Origin: Hepsetus odoe
Lineage: Eukaryota > Chordata > Actinopteri > Characiformes > Hepsetidae
NCBI GenBank assembly: GCA_017165825.1
Contig: CM029384.1
Coordinates: 10,398,867 to 10,462,866, forward strand
Direction of reading: 5' to 3'
DNA: 64,000 bases
The notes under the pieces were generated by a model. It had not been told where the DNA came from. It made no database searches and saw only the letters and a program-made list of their open reading frames with translations. The number at the start of each line of letters is the position of its first letter. Positions within the stretch are counted from its first letter, which is position 1. Shown here piece after piece: positions 44,492 to 57,949 of this stretch. Position numbers and translations under genes: made by a program.

Positions 44492-45093
44492 TATATACAT
44501 TGGTTTGGACACAGACAGGCCTACTGCCCTTCATTTCACAATGACTTTTTTGCCCTTTTGTGTGTTGTATAATGCTACATGAAAAATTCAAGCATGCTTC
44601 TGTCCTCTGTTTTGGCTTGGGCTTTTTGGGCTGTAGTTGCCTGGCATGTGCTAAATGAGAACTACACCTTGTTTGGGTGACTGAGATGCATAAAATGAGC
44701 AATCTTTGCCAGCTCTTCTCATTAAAAGGCATTTTGGCAACACCAGCTCCAGTTATGGCTAGAGAAGAAAAGGAAGTTGTGTGGTGTGAAAATGGAGTGT
44801 TACGGGTCCCACATGCTGTCTGTATGAAAGGCTTGCTGAATATGTATGGGCAGCCCCTTCCAGGAGGAGCAACATCAGCCCACCCCATGAGTGCATCACT
44901 CCACACAGTGCTGAGATGACAGCCATACATATTCATCAGCAACTACACATACACCTACAAAACACTGCATCTGTGTATCCTCAATGGAGACAATGATATT
45001 TCTCGTTAAGATTGTTAGTACAGGAGATCATTCACTATTTTTAAAGCTATTTTGACTAAAGATGCCTGACATCTGGGCTACATCTGGGCTTCA
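44492..45093. other. No gene seen
   Basis: GC-balanced. The minus-strand frame 44448-44942 (164 codons) has no motif and overlaps an open frame on the other strand. Confidence 0.4.
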
Positions 45094-45324
45094 GAAGTGA
45101 AAGTTACTGTTTGTCATTGTGAAACACGGCACAGCACACAGTGAACCACGCCGGAATGCTCCTCTGCATTTAACGACAGCTGGGAGCAGCCATATCCAGC
45201 ACTCGGGGAGCAGTGATGGGGACGGTACCTTGCTCAAGGATACGTCAGGGCAACCTGAAGATTCAAACCCACAACCTTCTGATTATGAGGCCTAGTCCCA
45301 AAACCGTTAACCCACCACTGCCCC
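45094..45324 (-). mobile_element. Family A SINE, minus strand
   Basis: Tail GAAGTGAAAGTTACTG, body, B box (reverse of GATTCAAACCC), degenerate head. Confidence 0.88.
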
Positions 45325-45628
45325 ATAATAAAAACAGCTGTTTAAAGTATGATGGAAGGAAAGCTTTTTTCCTCATTTTGTAGTTTTACAACATTAAGCA
45401 CTACCTTCAAAAAACATAAGGTTTGCAGTTTATGCATATGTATATCTTTTAATATTTCACAACCTATACATATATCTGATCACTTAATTTGCATCTAAAG
45501 TGTAATTAAAATATGATTAAACATATCCTAAATGCAATTGGATGTGCTTTTGAAAGCTTTATACAAATTACTTACACAGGACCCAAATAGATGTGGGTAT
45601 TTTTAAAAGATGAATAATATTCATCCAT

Positions 45629-45826
45629 CCATCCATCCATTATCTGCCGCTTGTCCCAAACGGGGTCGCGGGGGAGTGCTGGTGTCCAACCCAGCGCACA
45701 CAGGGCGAGGACGGGGGATGCAACCTGGACAGGTCGCCAGCCCATCGCAGGCAGGAGCGGGACGGGGACGGTACCTTGCTTAAGGGTACCTCAGAGCAAC
45801 CTATTGGGAAGGGGTTCGAACCCCTG
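45629..45826 (-). mobile_element. Family C (chimeric) SINE, 5' truncated
   Basis: On the minus strand the B box GGGGTTCGAACCCC and family A-like CCTGAGGTACCCTTAAGCAA switch to CGATGGGCTGGCGACCTGTC and end GGGACAAGCGGCAGATAATG plus (GATG)n. The switch point is the same as in the copy at 29788-30027. The A-box end is missing. Confidence 0.9.
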
Positions 45827-46855
45827 AATGAATAACATTACACCTAGAAAATACAGATACTGATTATACACATGAAACATATAGTTTAGTGTAGCTTAAT
45901 ACTTAGCTTATGTTGCACTTAATAATCTTAAATTTAGCCATTACTCAGTTCCTTCTCATGCTACCAAAGTGAGAAAGTTAAGGCAAAAACATGCATATGA
46001 AGGATGATTATCTTTCTCAAAACTGAAACTTCAGTTGATTTGCAGGCTTCAGGTTGTTCATTAATACAATTAAGTGTATTTCCGTACAACACAATGATAT
46101 ACAACTCCTAATATCTCTCTTGAAATGCATTTTAAAATAATAGGCTTCATTTGAACTGTATGATACAAATAGGGATGAAAATGGGGGATTCAAGAGTTCT
46201 TATTGGAGAAAACAAAAAACAAAGACTTATACTGGAAAACAAATGGGAGAAGAAACTTGAAAACAGAAGACTTGCATGACAAAGGACATAGCTGAACAAT
46301 GGGTCATGCATGCACAGGCTTGAAATGAAATGAGGAACAGCTGGGCATGATCAGAATGGGCGGGGGTCACAAACTAAAAGCAGGTGAGGAGCATGACAGA
46401 AGGGCGGAGACAGTGAGGAGCTAGGGAAGCAAAACCCAAAACAGAAGCACATGGTCAGGCAGTAGGGAGAATGAAAATAAGGGAAATTATTGCATTTTTT
46501 TTGGAAATGTAGAAACAAACACTATTCTTTGCATTATTTGATCTATACTGATTTACCAAATTACTTTTCTTTTAAACAAGGTTTGTGCTTTCTTTAGAAT
46601 GAAACCTGCAGTTGGCCACCACACATAGAGCAGGATTATTGTAAAAAAATGTCCGACAATTTTAGTAAAATGGCATCTTACTGTTGCCTCATAAACACTG
46701 AATAATCTGCTTTTTTATTATAACCACCATTGACTGTAATTGAAACAGCTGTATATTTGCCAAATAAATTTTAATATTTCGAGTGTGGGGATCCATGAAA
46801 CCTTTTTTCACAAAAGAAGGGGTCCCTGGCTGAAAAAAAGTGTGGACAAAAGTGC
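45827..46855. other. No gene seen
   Basis: 46190-46480 is purine-rich (GAAAACAGAAGAC, GGAGACAGTGAGGAGC) and may be an old unnamed repeat. Confidence 0.35.
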
Positions 46856-46924
46856 TCCTTGTTAGTATAGTGGACAGTATCTCTGCCTGACGTGGAAGAC
46901 TGGAGTGCGATTCCATAACAGGAG
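46856..46924 (+). pseudogene. tRNA-Asp pseudogene
   Basis: TCCTTGTTAGTATAGTGG matches the 5' half of vertebrate tRNA-Asp with its A box. After CTGCCTG a two-base gap removes part of the GTC anticodon. GTGCGATTCC (B box, damaged) and the 3' end CAGGAG follow. Several substitutions break the acceptor and T stems, so it is not a working tRNA. It ends 13 bases before a family A SINE. Confidence 0.82.
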
Positions 46925-46937
46925 ATTTGCATGCTGT

Positions 46938-47180
46938 GGGGCAGCGGTGGCCTAGTGGTTAAGGACTAGGCAACAGGATCGGAAGAACGTGGGTTAGAAT
47001 AGTAGTAGGTTGCCCTGAGAAACCGTCAAACAAGGTAGTATCCCCTTTACTGCTCCTTGGGCACTGTAAATGGCAGCCCTCTGCACGCGTGTGTAGGGGT
47101 TAAATGCATAGCATGCATTTTGTTTTGGTTTAATGTGTGCTGTGCTGTGTTTCACAATGACATAATAGTCACTTTCACTT
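46938..47180 (+). mobile_element. Family A SINE, plus strand, near full length
   Basis: Head GGGGCAGCGGTGGCCTAGTG, damaged B box (GGGTTAGAATAG), body, and tail AGTCACTTTCACTTCC. Confidence 0.9.
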
Positions 47181-49632
47181 CCAAATGGCAGCAGAATAGA
47201 TTTTTTTCAGGCTCAGCATTTTGTTTGTTTTTAATGCAGTGGTTTTTACTAGATAAATAAACTCTGTGTTGCACCTCCACTGCGTTTTGTGCTAAGTGTC
47301 CCAGCCAGTGTGCATCAGCCATTCCCCACTTCCCATTTACTTGGCTGTGCTTCAGTTTTTCACTATATCCAGAGTCTTAGAACAGGACAGTGTAGAAGTA
47401 ATGCAATCCTTACTTTGACACCTAAAGCAGGAGTCTCTGTTTGAGTCTAGCAAGGAAGTGCACCTCATCATGTACAGTTATGGTAATTTTGCAGCTTTTC
47501 ACGCTTATCCAGACCAAAGAGTAGGTGGAGATTCGTCAACGCCTTGAAATGTAAAAAAGTGCCTCATAAAAGTCAAAAAGTGCTTTTGATGTATGAATCA
47601 CAATCTGACATCAAGCTAAACTTTAATTTTTGCCATGACCACTCCATTTCACTGCACTCTAACAAGGGGATGATTAATTTAATATCCTCTGTCCTTTCCT
47701 ATTACCAAAGAGCAAAGCGCTCACTTTGTGCAATCCCTCTGGTTGACATTTGACTAACTGACACGAGCGGCGCCTGCAGATGCCATGTTCCACCAAGAGA
47801 GCATCTAGAGTGCTTAGATTAGTCGAAGAAAATTATTTTGTCTTCCCTGTCTTCTCCCTACATGTCTGCCACTGTTCAGCAACTGACACTATAAGGAAAA
47901 GAGTAAATGGTAAAAGAGGGTGAAGTTGATGATCATGATTACTTGATTAAAAGTAATAGCTCAGTGAATTAAAAATAATTAGTTGACAATTTGCCTGATG
48001 ATAAAGCATATTTTTACATTTAATTTTTTAAAATTACAGTAAGTATAGCAACAACGCCGATGTATTGAAACCCCCTTAATTTCTTTGTGAATTGACAGAC
48101 AGCGACCTTGTTGGTGCAAAACATTATTTTATGCCGGGCAAACTTTCTTGGCAATGTTGTGCTGAGATTGATTCGCTGCTCAAATTGTAATTCGTTGCTT
48201 TCATGTCTGTCATGTCTGATTCTTAATGTCCTATAAGTGACATTTGAGTCTTTTACCCACAGACCCTAAGTGACGTCTGCTTACTGCAAACTGTAATGGC
48301 CACCATTGGTTAAGCTTCTTACTTTTTCTCTCAAATATTGTTCAAAAACAAAAGGATCCCCTTCTGAAAAGTTCCCCTCCCAAGGTTTCTTTCTCCAGCT
48401 TCCAGCAGTTTTTCATCACCTCTGCTGCATTTGCTGCTTGCTCTCTAGGTGCTCAGACTGTAAAGGTCTGTAAAGTACAGGAAAGCTGTTTTGTGGTAAT
48501 GACATTTGGGAATTTCACACTACAAAGACCCTGGAGCCTAATGTTATGGAACACTAAGTTTGTAATAGCCACTTAATACTAGGGAACCTCCCAAAAATCT
48601 GCCATTTGGTGAGATAAAATGACCATCACCAGTTGTCCCTTGTCAAAGTTGCTCAAATACTTATGCCTATATTTTTCCATCTTATACATCAGTTTCAAGA
48701 ACATCCTGTTCACTTGCTGCCTGATGTACCCCTCCCCCACCCCCACCCCTCCTTGACAGATGTTATTGTAACAAGATAATCAATCAAAGCAAATCTGGAA
48801 TTAGGTATGCATGGATAACGCTCAGTTAAGTAAATTTTTATTGTATGACCTTTAAAAAAAATCTCATCTAATTAAACCCAACTCTTCGGTAGATGACTTC
48901 ATTACCATCATCTGTATTACACGTAGCTGATGTGTTGGTGCAACTGCAACAATGTAATGAGAGTCTTAATCCTTTGTGCTCATTTGTACCTTTTATATAA
49001 TAGCACCAGTGAACCTGAGCTTTTTTTAGCAAGAGAATCATCATTAGCAACAATTGTTTGTTTGTTAGTTTGTTTGTGCTATCCAGTTTTTTACTTTCTT
49101 TCTTGATTGGCTGTCCACAGGTGCAGGGAACAGAACAAATGGAGCTTTTGTGACAGCAATGTTGGAGCTCAGGTCTGATGCACACTTGACTGGATGAAAC
49201 TGATAATGAGGGGACACCTGTGGTGAGAGAGAGAGAGCGAGAGAGGGGGGAGGGGTGGTCAAAATGACCCATGCCATAGATTTCTTTACCTTTGATGCCT
49301 AGCCTGGTTTTCCTTACCTGTTCATTCTCTTTGTTAGGCCAGTTTATTCATTCCTTCATGACATTTTCCCATTTTTTTTTTTTATCCTCTAACATGAAGT
49401 AGGCTAATTGGTTACTGTATATAATGTCTCATTTAAAAAGCAGTCAAGACACAGTCCTTAGCTCAGCATCTAGGGTCTAAACTGCTGCAATGTGCACAGA
49501 TGAATATTTGTAGTCAAAATATGATTTCTATTTGGTATCCAGTATCTCTTTTATTTAAAATGGGGTAGTTTTACAGCAAAACATTTGTGAAAAGAACTAA
49601 ACTTTGAATCCAATTTGTACTGCAACAGTACT
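47181..49632. other. No gene seen; two enhancer-like blocks
   Basis: 47740-48300 and 48880-49070 are GC-balanced and repeat-free, with TAATGAG, GATTAG and AACAATTG-type cores. The minus-strand frame 48868-49272 has no motif support. Confidence 0.3.
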
Positions 49633-49700
49633 GCAGTGGACTGATGACCTGTCTAGGGTGTTTCTCTGCCTTTCACCCTGTGAGTGCAGGGAGAGGCTGC
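49633..49700 (+). repeat. Diverged family C tail fragment
   Basis: GCAGTGGACTGATGACCTGT, CTAGGGTGTTTCTCTGCC and CACCCTGTGAGTGCAGGGA follow the tail order of this SINE class; no head or end is present. Confidence 0.55.
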
Positions 49701-50550
49701 AACAATAACTCTCAGATTTTTGTCAAATTTTGGTCATGTGGAACCTCTGCCTCCAAAATTTCTGGAAATTATAATGCCATCTCTTTTCTTTTCCATACCA
49801 TACTGCACAACTTTTTTTAAGATTAGATTTTTATTTACTTATGGCTTTTACATCATTTTGACAAATCCTGCTGCATGTCACTCTTTGTTTCATATCTTAT
49901 TTGTGAAGTTAGAAGAATCTTTCACATTTGAAACATATTCCTTAGAGAGGGAAACCAGTGGGAGGGGGTACAGCCTTTAGAAGTTTCTATTGATTGAGGC
50001 GATAAAATGGCATCAGTGAATCATGAGCCCAGAGAGCAGAAATCTTCAGCTCAAAGCACCTTTTGGATATAAAGCCAACTGTGGTCGGGGTGTTTGACTT
50101 AATTGCCAGCGGAGGGAATGGAGAGGAGTTGGGCATGAATTGCAGCATAAAAGACAAGAGGGAGTTCTTATGGAGTTTTAAGAACCAAATTTTCTCTGAC
50201 AGACTGTGGAGTGTTTGCATTGTGGGGGTGATTGGAGAACATGGAGACCTAGCTGTGACCGTTTCTTTCTGATATTGTTCATTACAAAAGTCAGACTGAT
50301 TAAAGGAGTGCTTCTTCATCATTTCTGCTTACAGAATCTGCAGCATTTGTTTCATTAAATAATAATATAATTCACAGGCCTCAAGAAAAGAACAGAAAAC
50401 CCACTGATTCAAAGCATACTTGTAATAAATAGATGCCAATAGGCAGGTGAAGAAACATTATGTATTTTTTCATAAGCAGGAGGGTAAAGTTGCTGTCTGT
50501 GCTAAAGTGGGAAGCAGATGAGCTCCTGATTATACCCATGATATTGCCTG
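49701..50550. other. No gene seen; 50000-50350 regulatory-looking
   Basis: 50000-50350 is GC-balanced and open on both strands (50063-50272 plus, 49987-50322 minus) without splice sites. Confidence 0.3.
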
Positions 50551-50585
50551 TAGTGTGTGTGTGTGTGTGTGTATGTGTGTGTGTG
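50551..50585 (+). repeat. (GT)n microsatellite
   Basis: GT array with one GTAT interruption. Confidence 0.95.
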
Positions 50586-51290
50586 ATAGCTTCCCTAACT
50601 GGCAGGCTGAGGCTAACTCTAATATGCTACATTGATTCTTTTGTCAGTGTCTCTCCTCCCTTTCTCCCTTTCAAGCCTGCAAGCTCTCAATGAGTTAGAT
50701 CTCCTTTTCTCTCTCTCTCTCTGAACCCCTACCTCATTTCATTAGCACTAATCGGTTATCTATTTCCACACAGTCCTGTGTCCAGCTCTTCTCACCAAGC
50801 ATTTCTCACAGCCCTTGTCGGCTCCCCTTGTTTTCCTAAAGCACAGCAAAATCGATGCTGACTGCACAGCAGGAATTTGGGAACTTCTTGCCCCTTCACC
50901 TTACCCAGCCTGCTGATGGGACGAAGTAGTCCAGTCTACCTCATTTAAATGACAGCTGGAAGCGCCTGTATTTTTTTTATCCTTGCCTAATTATATCTCC
51001 AGTGTAAGTCAATTCTCATCCACTGTCTGAGTCTCCTTTGTAATACCAAATTGGAAGTATGAAGAAAAGCATGTGTTACTGCTGGGGTGTGAGAAATCTT
51101 ACAACTTTTACAACAATGTTTTCAAAGTACTATTCACACAATAAAGTATTCATGTGCAAGGCGGCCATCTATCTATCTATGTATCTATCTGTGAGAATAT
51201 TCTTTAAACCTGTGTCACTGTGTCAACACAAAGATCTGTGTAAGGATATAAGAAAATACACAGCCTCCATTATTCCCAAATAGAAGAGAT

Positions 51291-51407
51291 GTGAAAGTGA
51301 CAGGATCAGTACCTTGCTCAAGGGTACCTCAGGTACCTACTGGTAAGGGATTTGAACCCACAATCTTCTGACCCTGGGATCAACTCCATAACCCCTTGGC
51401 CACCACA
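51291..51407 (-). mobile_element. Family A SINE, minus strand, internally deleted
   Basis: Tail GAAAGTGACAGG joins directly to GTACCTTGCTCAAGGGTACC; B box (reverse of GGATTTGAACCC) and degenerate head follow. Confidence 0.82.
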
Positions 51408-51589
51408 AATTTCGAAAAGCATATACACTTTCTACATCTCGCTAAAACGGAGTAAACTGAGTTAATTGGGCTGTCAGGAAACTGGTACAGATAAGAAACC
51501 TATAACCTAATGGTCTCTGTGAATTAAATCCAAGGTACTTCATGGAAGGTACATGGTACTTCAACGTACTTCATCAATCAGGTTTTTGT

Positions 51590-51800
51590 GGTAGCTGTAA
51601 CAGACAATGACCTTGGGGGTTTTCCAAAAGACTCTAAGACCATGAGGAGAAAAATCCTCGTCTGATGAATCAAAGACTGAACTATTTTTTCCAAAGTTCC
51701 CAAAAGCTTGTGTGGAGGAATCCAAGCCCTGAACACCACTACTACAATCAAACTCAGTTTGGGCAACACCATGCTGTGAGGATGTTTTCATTCATTAGTG
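51590..51800 (+). pseudogene. Tc1-like transposase fossil
   Basis: CCATGAGGAGAAAAATCCTC and TCTGATGAATCAAAGACTGA match the DNA around the first catalytic aspartate of Tc1 transposases. The frame reads SSDESKTELFFPK, where the family has a SDETK-ELF motif. Later codons (VWRNPSPEHHYYN, GQHHAVRM) fit poorly and are in another frame. No terminal repeats were found. The call rests on this short segment only. Confidence 0.6.
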
Positions 51801-53963
51801 ATGAACTAAACCAAAGGCTTTCAGTTCAGGTCACTGCTGGACACTGTCTGTCCAAGACTGAAACTGGAAACCCCTGAATTAAACAATCGTGGCTACCAGG
51901 AAAGAACAGCCAGTTTTGCCCTCTTGGACCACTGACCACAAAGAGCTATGGCATTGTTTGGATTAAAACTTGGATTTTATAGAGGCATTTCCAAAACACT
52001 GTGCTCCTGATGCCTGGAGAGGAGGTCCATCACTAATGATGTACACAGCCCAACCATTACTTTCATCTTCATTCTCATGAACTCCAAAAAAGGAGAATTA
52101 AAAAACTAAGACGTGTTTTGGAGCTAGGTGAGATATTGTCAACTTCCCAATCATAGGCCACCATAGTAAAAACAGATTACAAAAAAAGGTCTGAAAAATG
52201 TTTTTGTGGTTAATTACTTCAATCTCACATTTCCTTTTAATCAAAACAGATTTTCTCTGAAAAAAGCAAAGTCTCTCTTAGACAAAACAATTATTGGGAC
52301 TATCTGAAATACTATGTATGAACAAAATGTACCTAAGGCATTTGCTTATTAATATTTTTCTTTTAAACTTTAAAAAAGATATTTTTTAATCCAATCTTGT
52401 TTCAGAAAAAAAATCTATTTTTTTTTACTTTCCCTATTATGAGGTTTAAAAGAAATTGGGATGTTTAAAAGAATTATAGTAAACCAACCTGGAAGAGCAC
52501 AAATGTTTATTTTACCCATCTGTACAGTGAGGATGGGGAGAGTGACCAAGTTTTCTGGAAAAATGCAAACAGATACAAACAGATAAATGGGGTAAAAACA
52601 ATGATTAATCTGATTAATTGTTTCTTTTTGCCACTGTATGGTTGATAATCTGTGATGTCTGAGAGCTGTTTTAATTTGTTTAATGAAAATCTGACCTCTG
52701 CTGAAAAGCTAAAACTTCCATTTGGAAGCAAGGTTCCATTTTGGAGCAAGGTTGAAAATTTGTTAGGACAGGATTTGACACATTTTGATTCAGATGAATA
52801 GAAGAATAGATATTACAACCCTGCTGCTCAATTGAAAATGAAGGCGTAATAAATATGCTCTTATGAGTTCATAACATTGCATGGTGGCCCAGCTGCTGGT
52901 GCACATTTCAGATGTGAGAAGTGGCTCCCACTACATGATTGATGCCCTGTCATCACTCATTCCACAGCATCGCTTCCAGCCCAAGAGCTTTCAAAGCTCA
53001 CTGTATCGCAGTTTCAAAAGAAATATGAAATATGTAACAAAAAGTATAATGTAGTTCCTTGTCTTTGTGCACCTTAGATGTAATATTGAATGGTTTCTTG
53101 GATGCTTTTCATGGAAATCATGTATTCTTCTAAGTTGCACTATGTGTGTGAAGGACTCCTTTCTCTTCTTAAACTGGGTGAAGGGTGTGGGTAATGGAAA
53201 CATTGTTAGCCGGGGTAATTTTAGATGACACAACCAAATCAATAGTAGTTGAAGTACAAGGAGAGAAATCAATGACTTAATTTGTTTTTAAGTGGGGGAG
53301 GCTTGCTGGGTGACCTGGCTCCACTTCCTTTCACAGCATTGGCTCTAGACTCAGCTGAGACCAGGATAACCCAGTCCTGCCATAACACACATATTGATCA
53401 AGCCTAGATCCTGACAGGAGCCCAATGATGGATGGCAAGGCCAAGCAATGATTAACACAAGCAGTCACTGATCAGACAAGTGTATTTAAAAGCTGATAAT
53501 TGCTTCCAGATTGCCTTGACTTAATCAGAAAGGACAAGTGAAAATGATGATTCATCCACAAGTTTCATTTAGTTTTACTTTTTTTTTTTTTTTTACTTAT
53601 TTAATCACTGAATTGGGACACTTTGCACTAATTGATTCAAATATCTCTTTCAAACGAATAAAATGTAGCTATAAAGGTGGGCCTATAACTAACAAATATA
53701 TTGAGCTTTTATAAGCTTCATAGGAAAGTATTGCTCAGAGAAGGGCACACCAGAGCCATACATGAGACACATATGAGACACATATGAGCCTAAGGCCACA
53801 CTCAATATTTTCAGCCACCTGGAGGGGTGAAAAGCCCTCAAATGCAGTCATGTTACAGTGATTTCTTTGGCCCATCCAAATCATTCATTTAGTATTTAAC
53901 AGCGCTAGAACACAAAACTGCACTATAAACGTGTAACAAAAATGTAAAAGGCAAAGTGCAACT
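51801..53963. other. No gene seen
   Basis: AT-rich unique DNA, with a T run at about 53580-53594. Confidence 0.4.
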
Positions 53964-54174
53964 CACATTTACATTTATGGCATTTAGCAGACGCTCTTAT
54001 CCAGAGCGACTTCCATGTCCTAATTACAGGGACAGTCCCCCTGGAGCAACTCAGGGTTAAGGGTATTGCTCAGGAACCCAATGGTGGTAGTGCTAGAGGT
54101 GGGATTTGGACCTGTGACCACTTTGTCCATAGAACCATAGGCAAGTAGCCTACCACTAGACCACCAGCACCCCA
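53964..54174 (-). mobile_element. Family B SINE, minus strand, near full length
   Basis: Plus strand begins ACATTTACATTTATGGCATT and TAGCAGACGCTCTTATCCAG, the reverse complement of the V-type tail. It ends with the tRNA-like head CTACCACTAGACCACCAGCA. Confidence 0.9.
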
Positions 54175-56067
54175 TTGCCATCATGCCATCATGACTGAAT
54201 GCACGGTGACATTGAAACATCACCCATGCCTCAAATACATCAAACTAATGACTAAATTTCACTTTGTCCAACATGAAGAGCAGGCAGGACTGTAGTGCAA
54301 CACTGGTTTTCTCCAATGCAGTGATGATGACAAGCAGGTGAGATATTTGCCAAATGTTGTTATAAACACTGCACTCTCAGACTGAATGAAGTTTCAGTTT
54401 CACTTGCGCATGGTGTCATGCAAAAGCAAATCCATAAATACTGATGCATCAGCAATCACTGTAGGCCTTTACGTATCAGGCTTATCCAACATAGAGTGCT
54501 GTATTGATATTTTGAACACAGCCCTGGGATGATCTTTTTATTTTTAGAGATATTTGAAAGGAAACAAAAGGAAAAATACAGATAGTTTTGCCTTCTGCTG
54601 GGCTGTCCTTTGTGTTTACTATATCTGTACTGGTCATTTGCACTTAGGATTTAACTTCAGACACCAGAGTCTTACCTAAGAACACCATTACAGCTGTTGC
54701 ATTCATTAGAAATCAATACAAGAGCAAAATCAGAAAAAAGAGCAGAAAGCCTTCGTTCCCTCTTTATGTCTACATCCATGACCCGGAGCAAAGAGTGGCA
54801 TTCTGCTGACCATGCATCATCTGAAGACCAACCCTTCCCTCTAGCTGTGACGGAAAGTCTAGAGAGTAAAATACATTTGCGCATAAGAAACAAGAGCTGT
54901 CATTCAAGCTGTGAGTGCTAAGACTAGGTGTTTAATGATTGAAGCGAATCTTCTCCACCATGGGACTTCCATCATGGGGCAGAGAGGATGATGGGATTGT
55001 GTGCTGAGGCATCCCATGGGCAAGACTCCTTTCTCCCTCTCCAGCCTGAAATCGATCCGATCATGCTGCTCTCACACACTTTGGGTCTTTCAGTGCCTCT
55101 GTTTGGATAATTATTATCGAATTGTCTTAACTGAAAGCTCTCTACATGCTACTTTTTTCACTCTTCTCCACTCCACGCTTCCTGCTTAACTCTTGGCTGA
55201 TAAAGGAATAACAGGCACAACTCTCAGATGGAGAAGAGATTAAGGACTCTGAGAACGGGATTTTCTTCAAGATTGCATATGTAAAAACAAAAACAACTTT
55301 CACAAGGTGAAAGTCGATGTATTTACAGAGATCTGCACCATTCAAATGAGCAAAAGAGATCTGCTGTCCGTTTTGTTGGTTTACCTTGGTGAATAAAAAT
55401 TTTGGCCATTGCTTTCAAAGGGTGCAAAATACAGGGAGGAGTCCATGCAAATAATGAATTTAGCATCTGCAGTGTGTTTCACCAAGACTAAAAATAACTC
55501 AGTGAATGCAAAGGAGACTCTTGTGCTAATCTGCTCCACACGCAACTTTACTATTATAGCACTATAGCAATATAATATAATATTATATAATATAATCAAT
55601 TAGAATACACATTTTTGCAGTATAATGGCTCAAAATGTGCAAATATATGCCTGATCAGTACTTCCTAAACTTTATCATATCCATAAAAATAGCATTTGCC
55701 TATGTCTGATATTTGGACAACTTTTCTTAATATACTGTTCCTTCAGCAGTATTATGTAACTTTTGAAACTGCAGAATTAAATTAACACATAAGAATAAGT
55801 TACAATGTTTTTCTTATGTGTTAAGATATAGCTCTAACCTTTAACAAAATAGCAGATTCAATAAAGCATTAATTCACTATGATCTACTTTTGATCACTTA
55901 CTCTACTTTTAGCATAACCATCACTGGAACTCAGTGACCACACATCATTTCTGTCATTGCAGCTGTATCTATAACTACATCTTGACTCATGCAGCAAGTT
56001 GTGCATTGGTTGGTATAGTTTCCTCACAGTAAGAAGATTGTCAGATGGTTTAGAGATATTAAATTGC
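54175..56067. other. No gene seen; 54660-55200 GC-balanced
   Basis: The block 54660-55200 carries overlapping frames on both strands (54672-54921) but no good splice pair. The rest is AT-rich. Confidence 0.35.
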
Positions 56068-56200
56068 ACCCTTGGTGTGACTGAGTGTGTTTGTCTGTGT
56101 ATCTGCCCTGCAGTAGACTACCAGCCTGTCTAAACCTGGATAATTGGCTCAAATGATGGATAGATGGATGGATGGATAAATAGATGGATGGATGGATGGG
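56068..56200 (+). repeat. Family C tail fragment with (GATG)n
   Basis: CTGCCCTGCAGTAGACTACC and AGCCTGTCTAAACC resemble the tail, followed by about 10 GATG/GATA units at 56156-56198. Confidence 0.6.
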
Positions 56201-56979
56201 TCCATTCATAGAAGCTATAAAGTATAATGAATAGGCTGCATCCTAAAATATATAGCCATGGGCCTTTTTGGTAATATATGGAAATGTTAGAAGAAGAAGA
56301 AGTTAGAAATAAAAACAATGGTTAAGTTTAATGCGTCATGATCATGTCGGGCTTCCATGTCAGAGTGAAAGAAACTGCAATCATTTCCATGTGTTTTTGT
56401 GAGTAAATGTCTTAAATGAAGATAAGAGTAATGCTCTGTATGAAACAATAATAAGAGGCTTGTATCCCATGAGGAGATGAGAAGTTTGAAAGCAGGATTA
56501 AAACTTGGCAGCACAAGCAGTCCATCCATTTATTGTTATTAAAAACCAAGCCAAAAGCTTTTTTCCAATGAATCAGAAAAGAGTGGTCTCCACACACCAA
56601 TAGTATGGCACAGATTAATATTTTAAATATCAGACTTGACTGATGACTAAATCACTCACTTAGAGAGATCAACAAGCTCTCAAAGCATGCAAAATGCTAC
56701 TTGGACCAACCCTTTAGAAATAAATATCATGTGTAATTATACATAATATAGAGCACTTTAGTTCATTTTGTATTTAACAAAAAACTGGGTTGTGTGCTCA
56801 GATGGATCCTTTCATCGGACAGTTCTAATGTCCTACCTAATGGTAGGTAATTCAATATCCATTTTTTAAAATTTAAAATACAGACTACAACTAAACAACC
56901 CATCTAGAGTTAAAATAAATAAGTATTTCATTGCTTTAGAGCAATGAAAAGCACTTATTTGAGCAGGCTCCGAAGTTAA

Positions 56980-57930
56980 ACTCTTGAAGAGTCTCATGGG
57001 TACTGTGTCTTTGTTGGCACCTTGGTGGCAGCCATTACAGGGTATCTTCCGAACCTGCCAAGTGTGTTCTCAGGAGGACAGGGGGGTTCGCTTACTGTTC
57101 ATTCCAGCCCTGTGCTCTTTGGAGGGTGACTTCATTTGCCCATAATCAGTACACCATCCTCCTGAGGCCCAGTGCAGTGTGGGAAAACAACTCATTTATT
57201 GGCTCTCCTTATTTGGCACAATTCTCTCCTTAACAACAGAGTCATAATGAGAGTCGGGGTTCATTTGTGGCGATTAGATTCATAAAGTACAGTAGCTTTA
57301 ACTCACTCCTGTCGCGTTTGTTGGTTTTCACGCAATCTGTTCACTTTCTGGCTTTCTGACAGGCACGATTAAACCATGGGAAGGAACAACTTAATTCATG
57401 GGGCATCTCTGCCAAATTCTCTAATTTCTATATAGATGGGATGCTCTCGAATTTTGTGGTGCAGGCGGTCCTTGGATAATGTCTGCACAGAATGCCAGAT
57501 GGGTTTCATGGCCTGCGTAAGCAGGTGCTTCCAGTTGAGCGCCCTTTGATGAGACACTGTAGAGCGCTAGCTGGACAGCTTCTGCCAGCAGCGCCAGACT
57601 GATGGGGGCCCTGCTGGGCTGCATGAAAGATGAATCTTGGAATTAATCTACTCCACTGCTACTTCCATTTCCATCCCTGTATTTACCAGCATGAGATAAC
57701 AAGCTGTGGTCTGCATCATTGCTGTTGATCTCAGCTTAGCACATTAGGTCACTTAGCTCAATAAAGGCTTAGAATTGCATTCCCTAGATCTGGCTCTCAT
57801 TAGCTGTGATGGGAAGGTTCGTTTGATGTAGCTTATTGTGCCCTCCATGATGTCTTGATTGGGAAGGTGGAGTGACAAAGGAGAATGCAGTGATGCAGAC
57901 ATTCAATTAGAAACAGATGCATTATAGAAA
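56980..57930. promoter_or_regulatory. Candidate conserved non-coding block
   Basis: About 900 bases without recognised repeats, GC-balanced, with dense homeobox-like and E-box-like cores (CATTAGCTG, CATAATCAG, CAATTAG). No splice-bounded coding frame. This is inferred from sequence style, not from conservation. Confidence 0.3.
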
Positions 57931-57949
57931 AAGAACTCTATAGAAGAAA

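Noticed and set aside
44448..44942. 164-codon minus-strand open frame
   Set aside because: No motif, no splice sites, and the opposite strand is also open; the CTCF-like site lies inside its end.
48868..49272. 134-codon minus-strand open frame
   Set aside because: No motif; partly pyrimidine-rich low complexity.
56950..57010. Possible 5S rRNA-like piece (CTCCGAAGTTAAAC)
   Set aside because: Only a short weak match to the 5S internal control region; no full gene outline.
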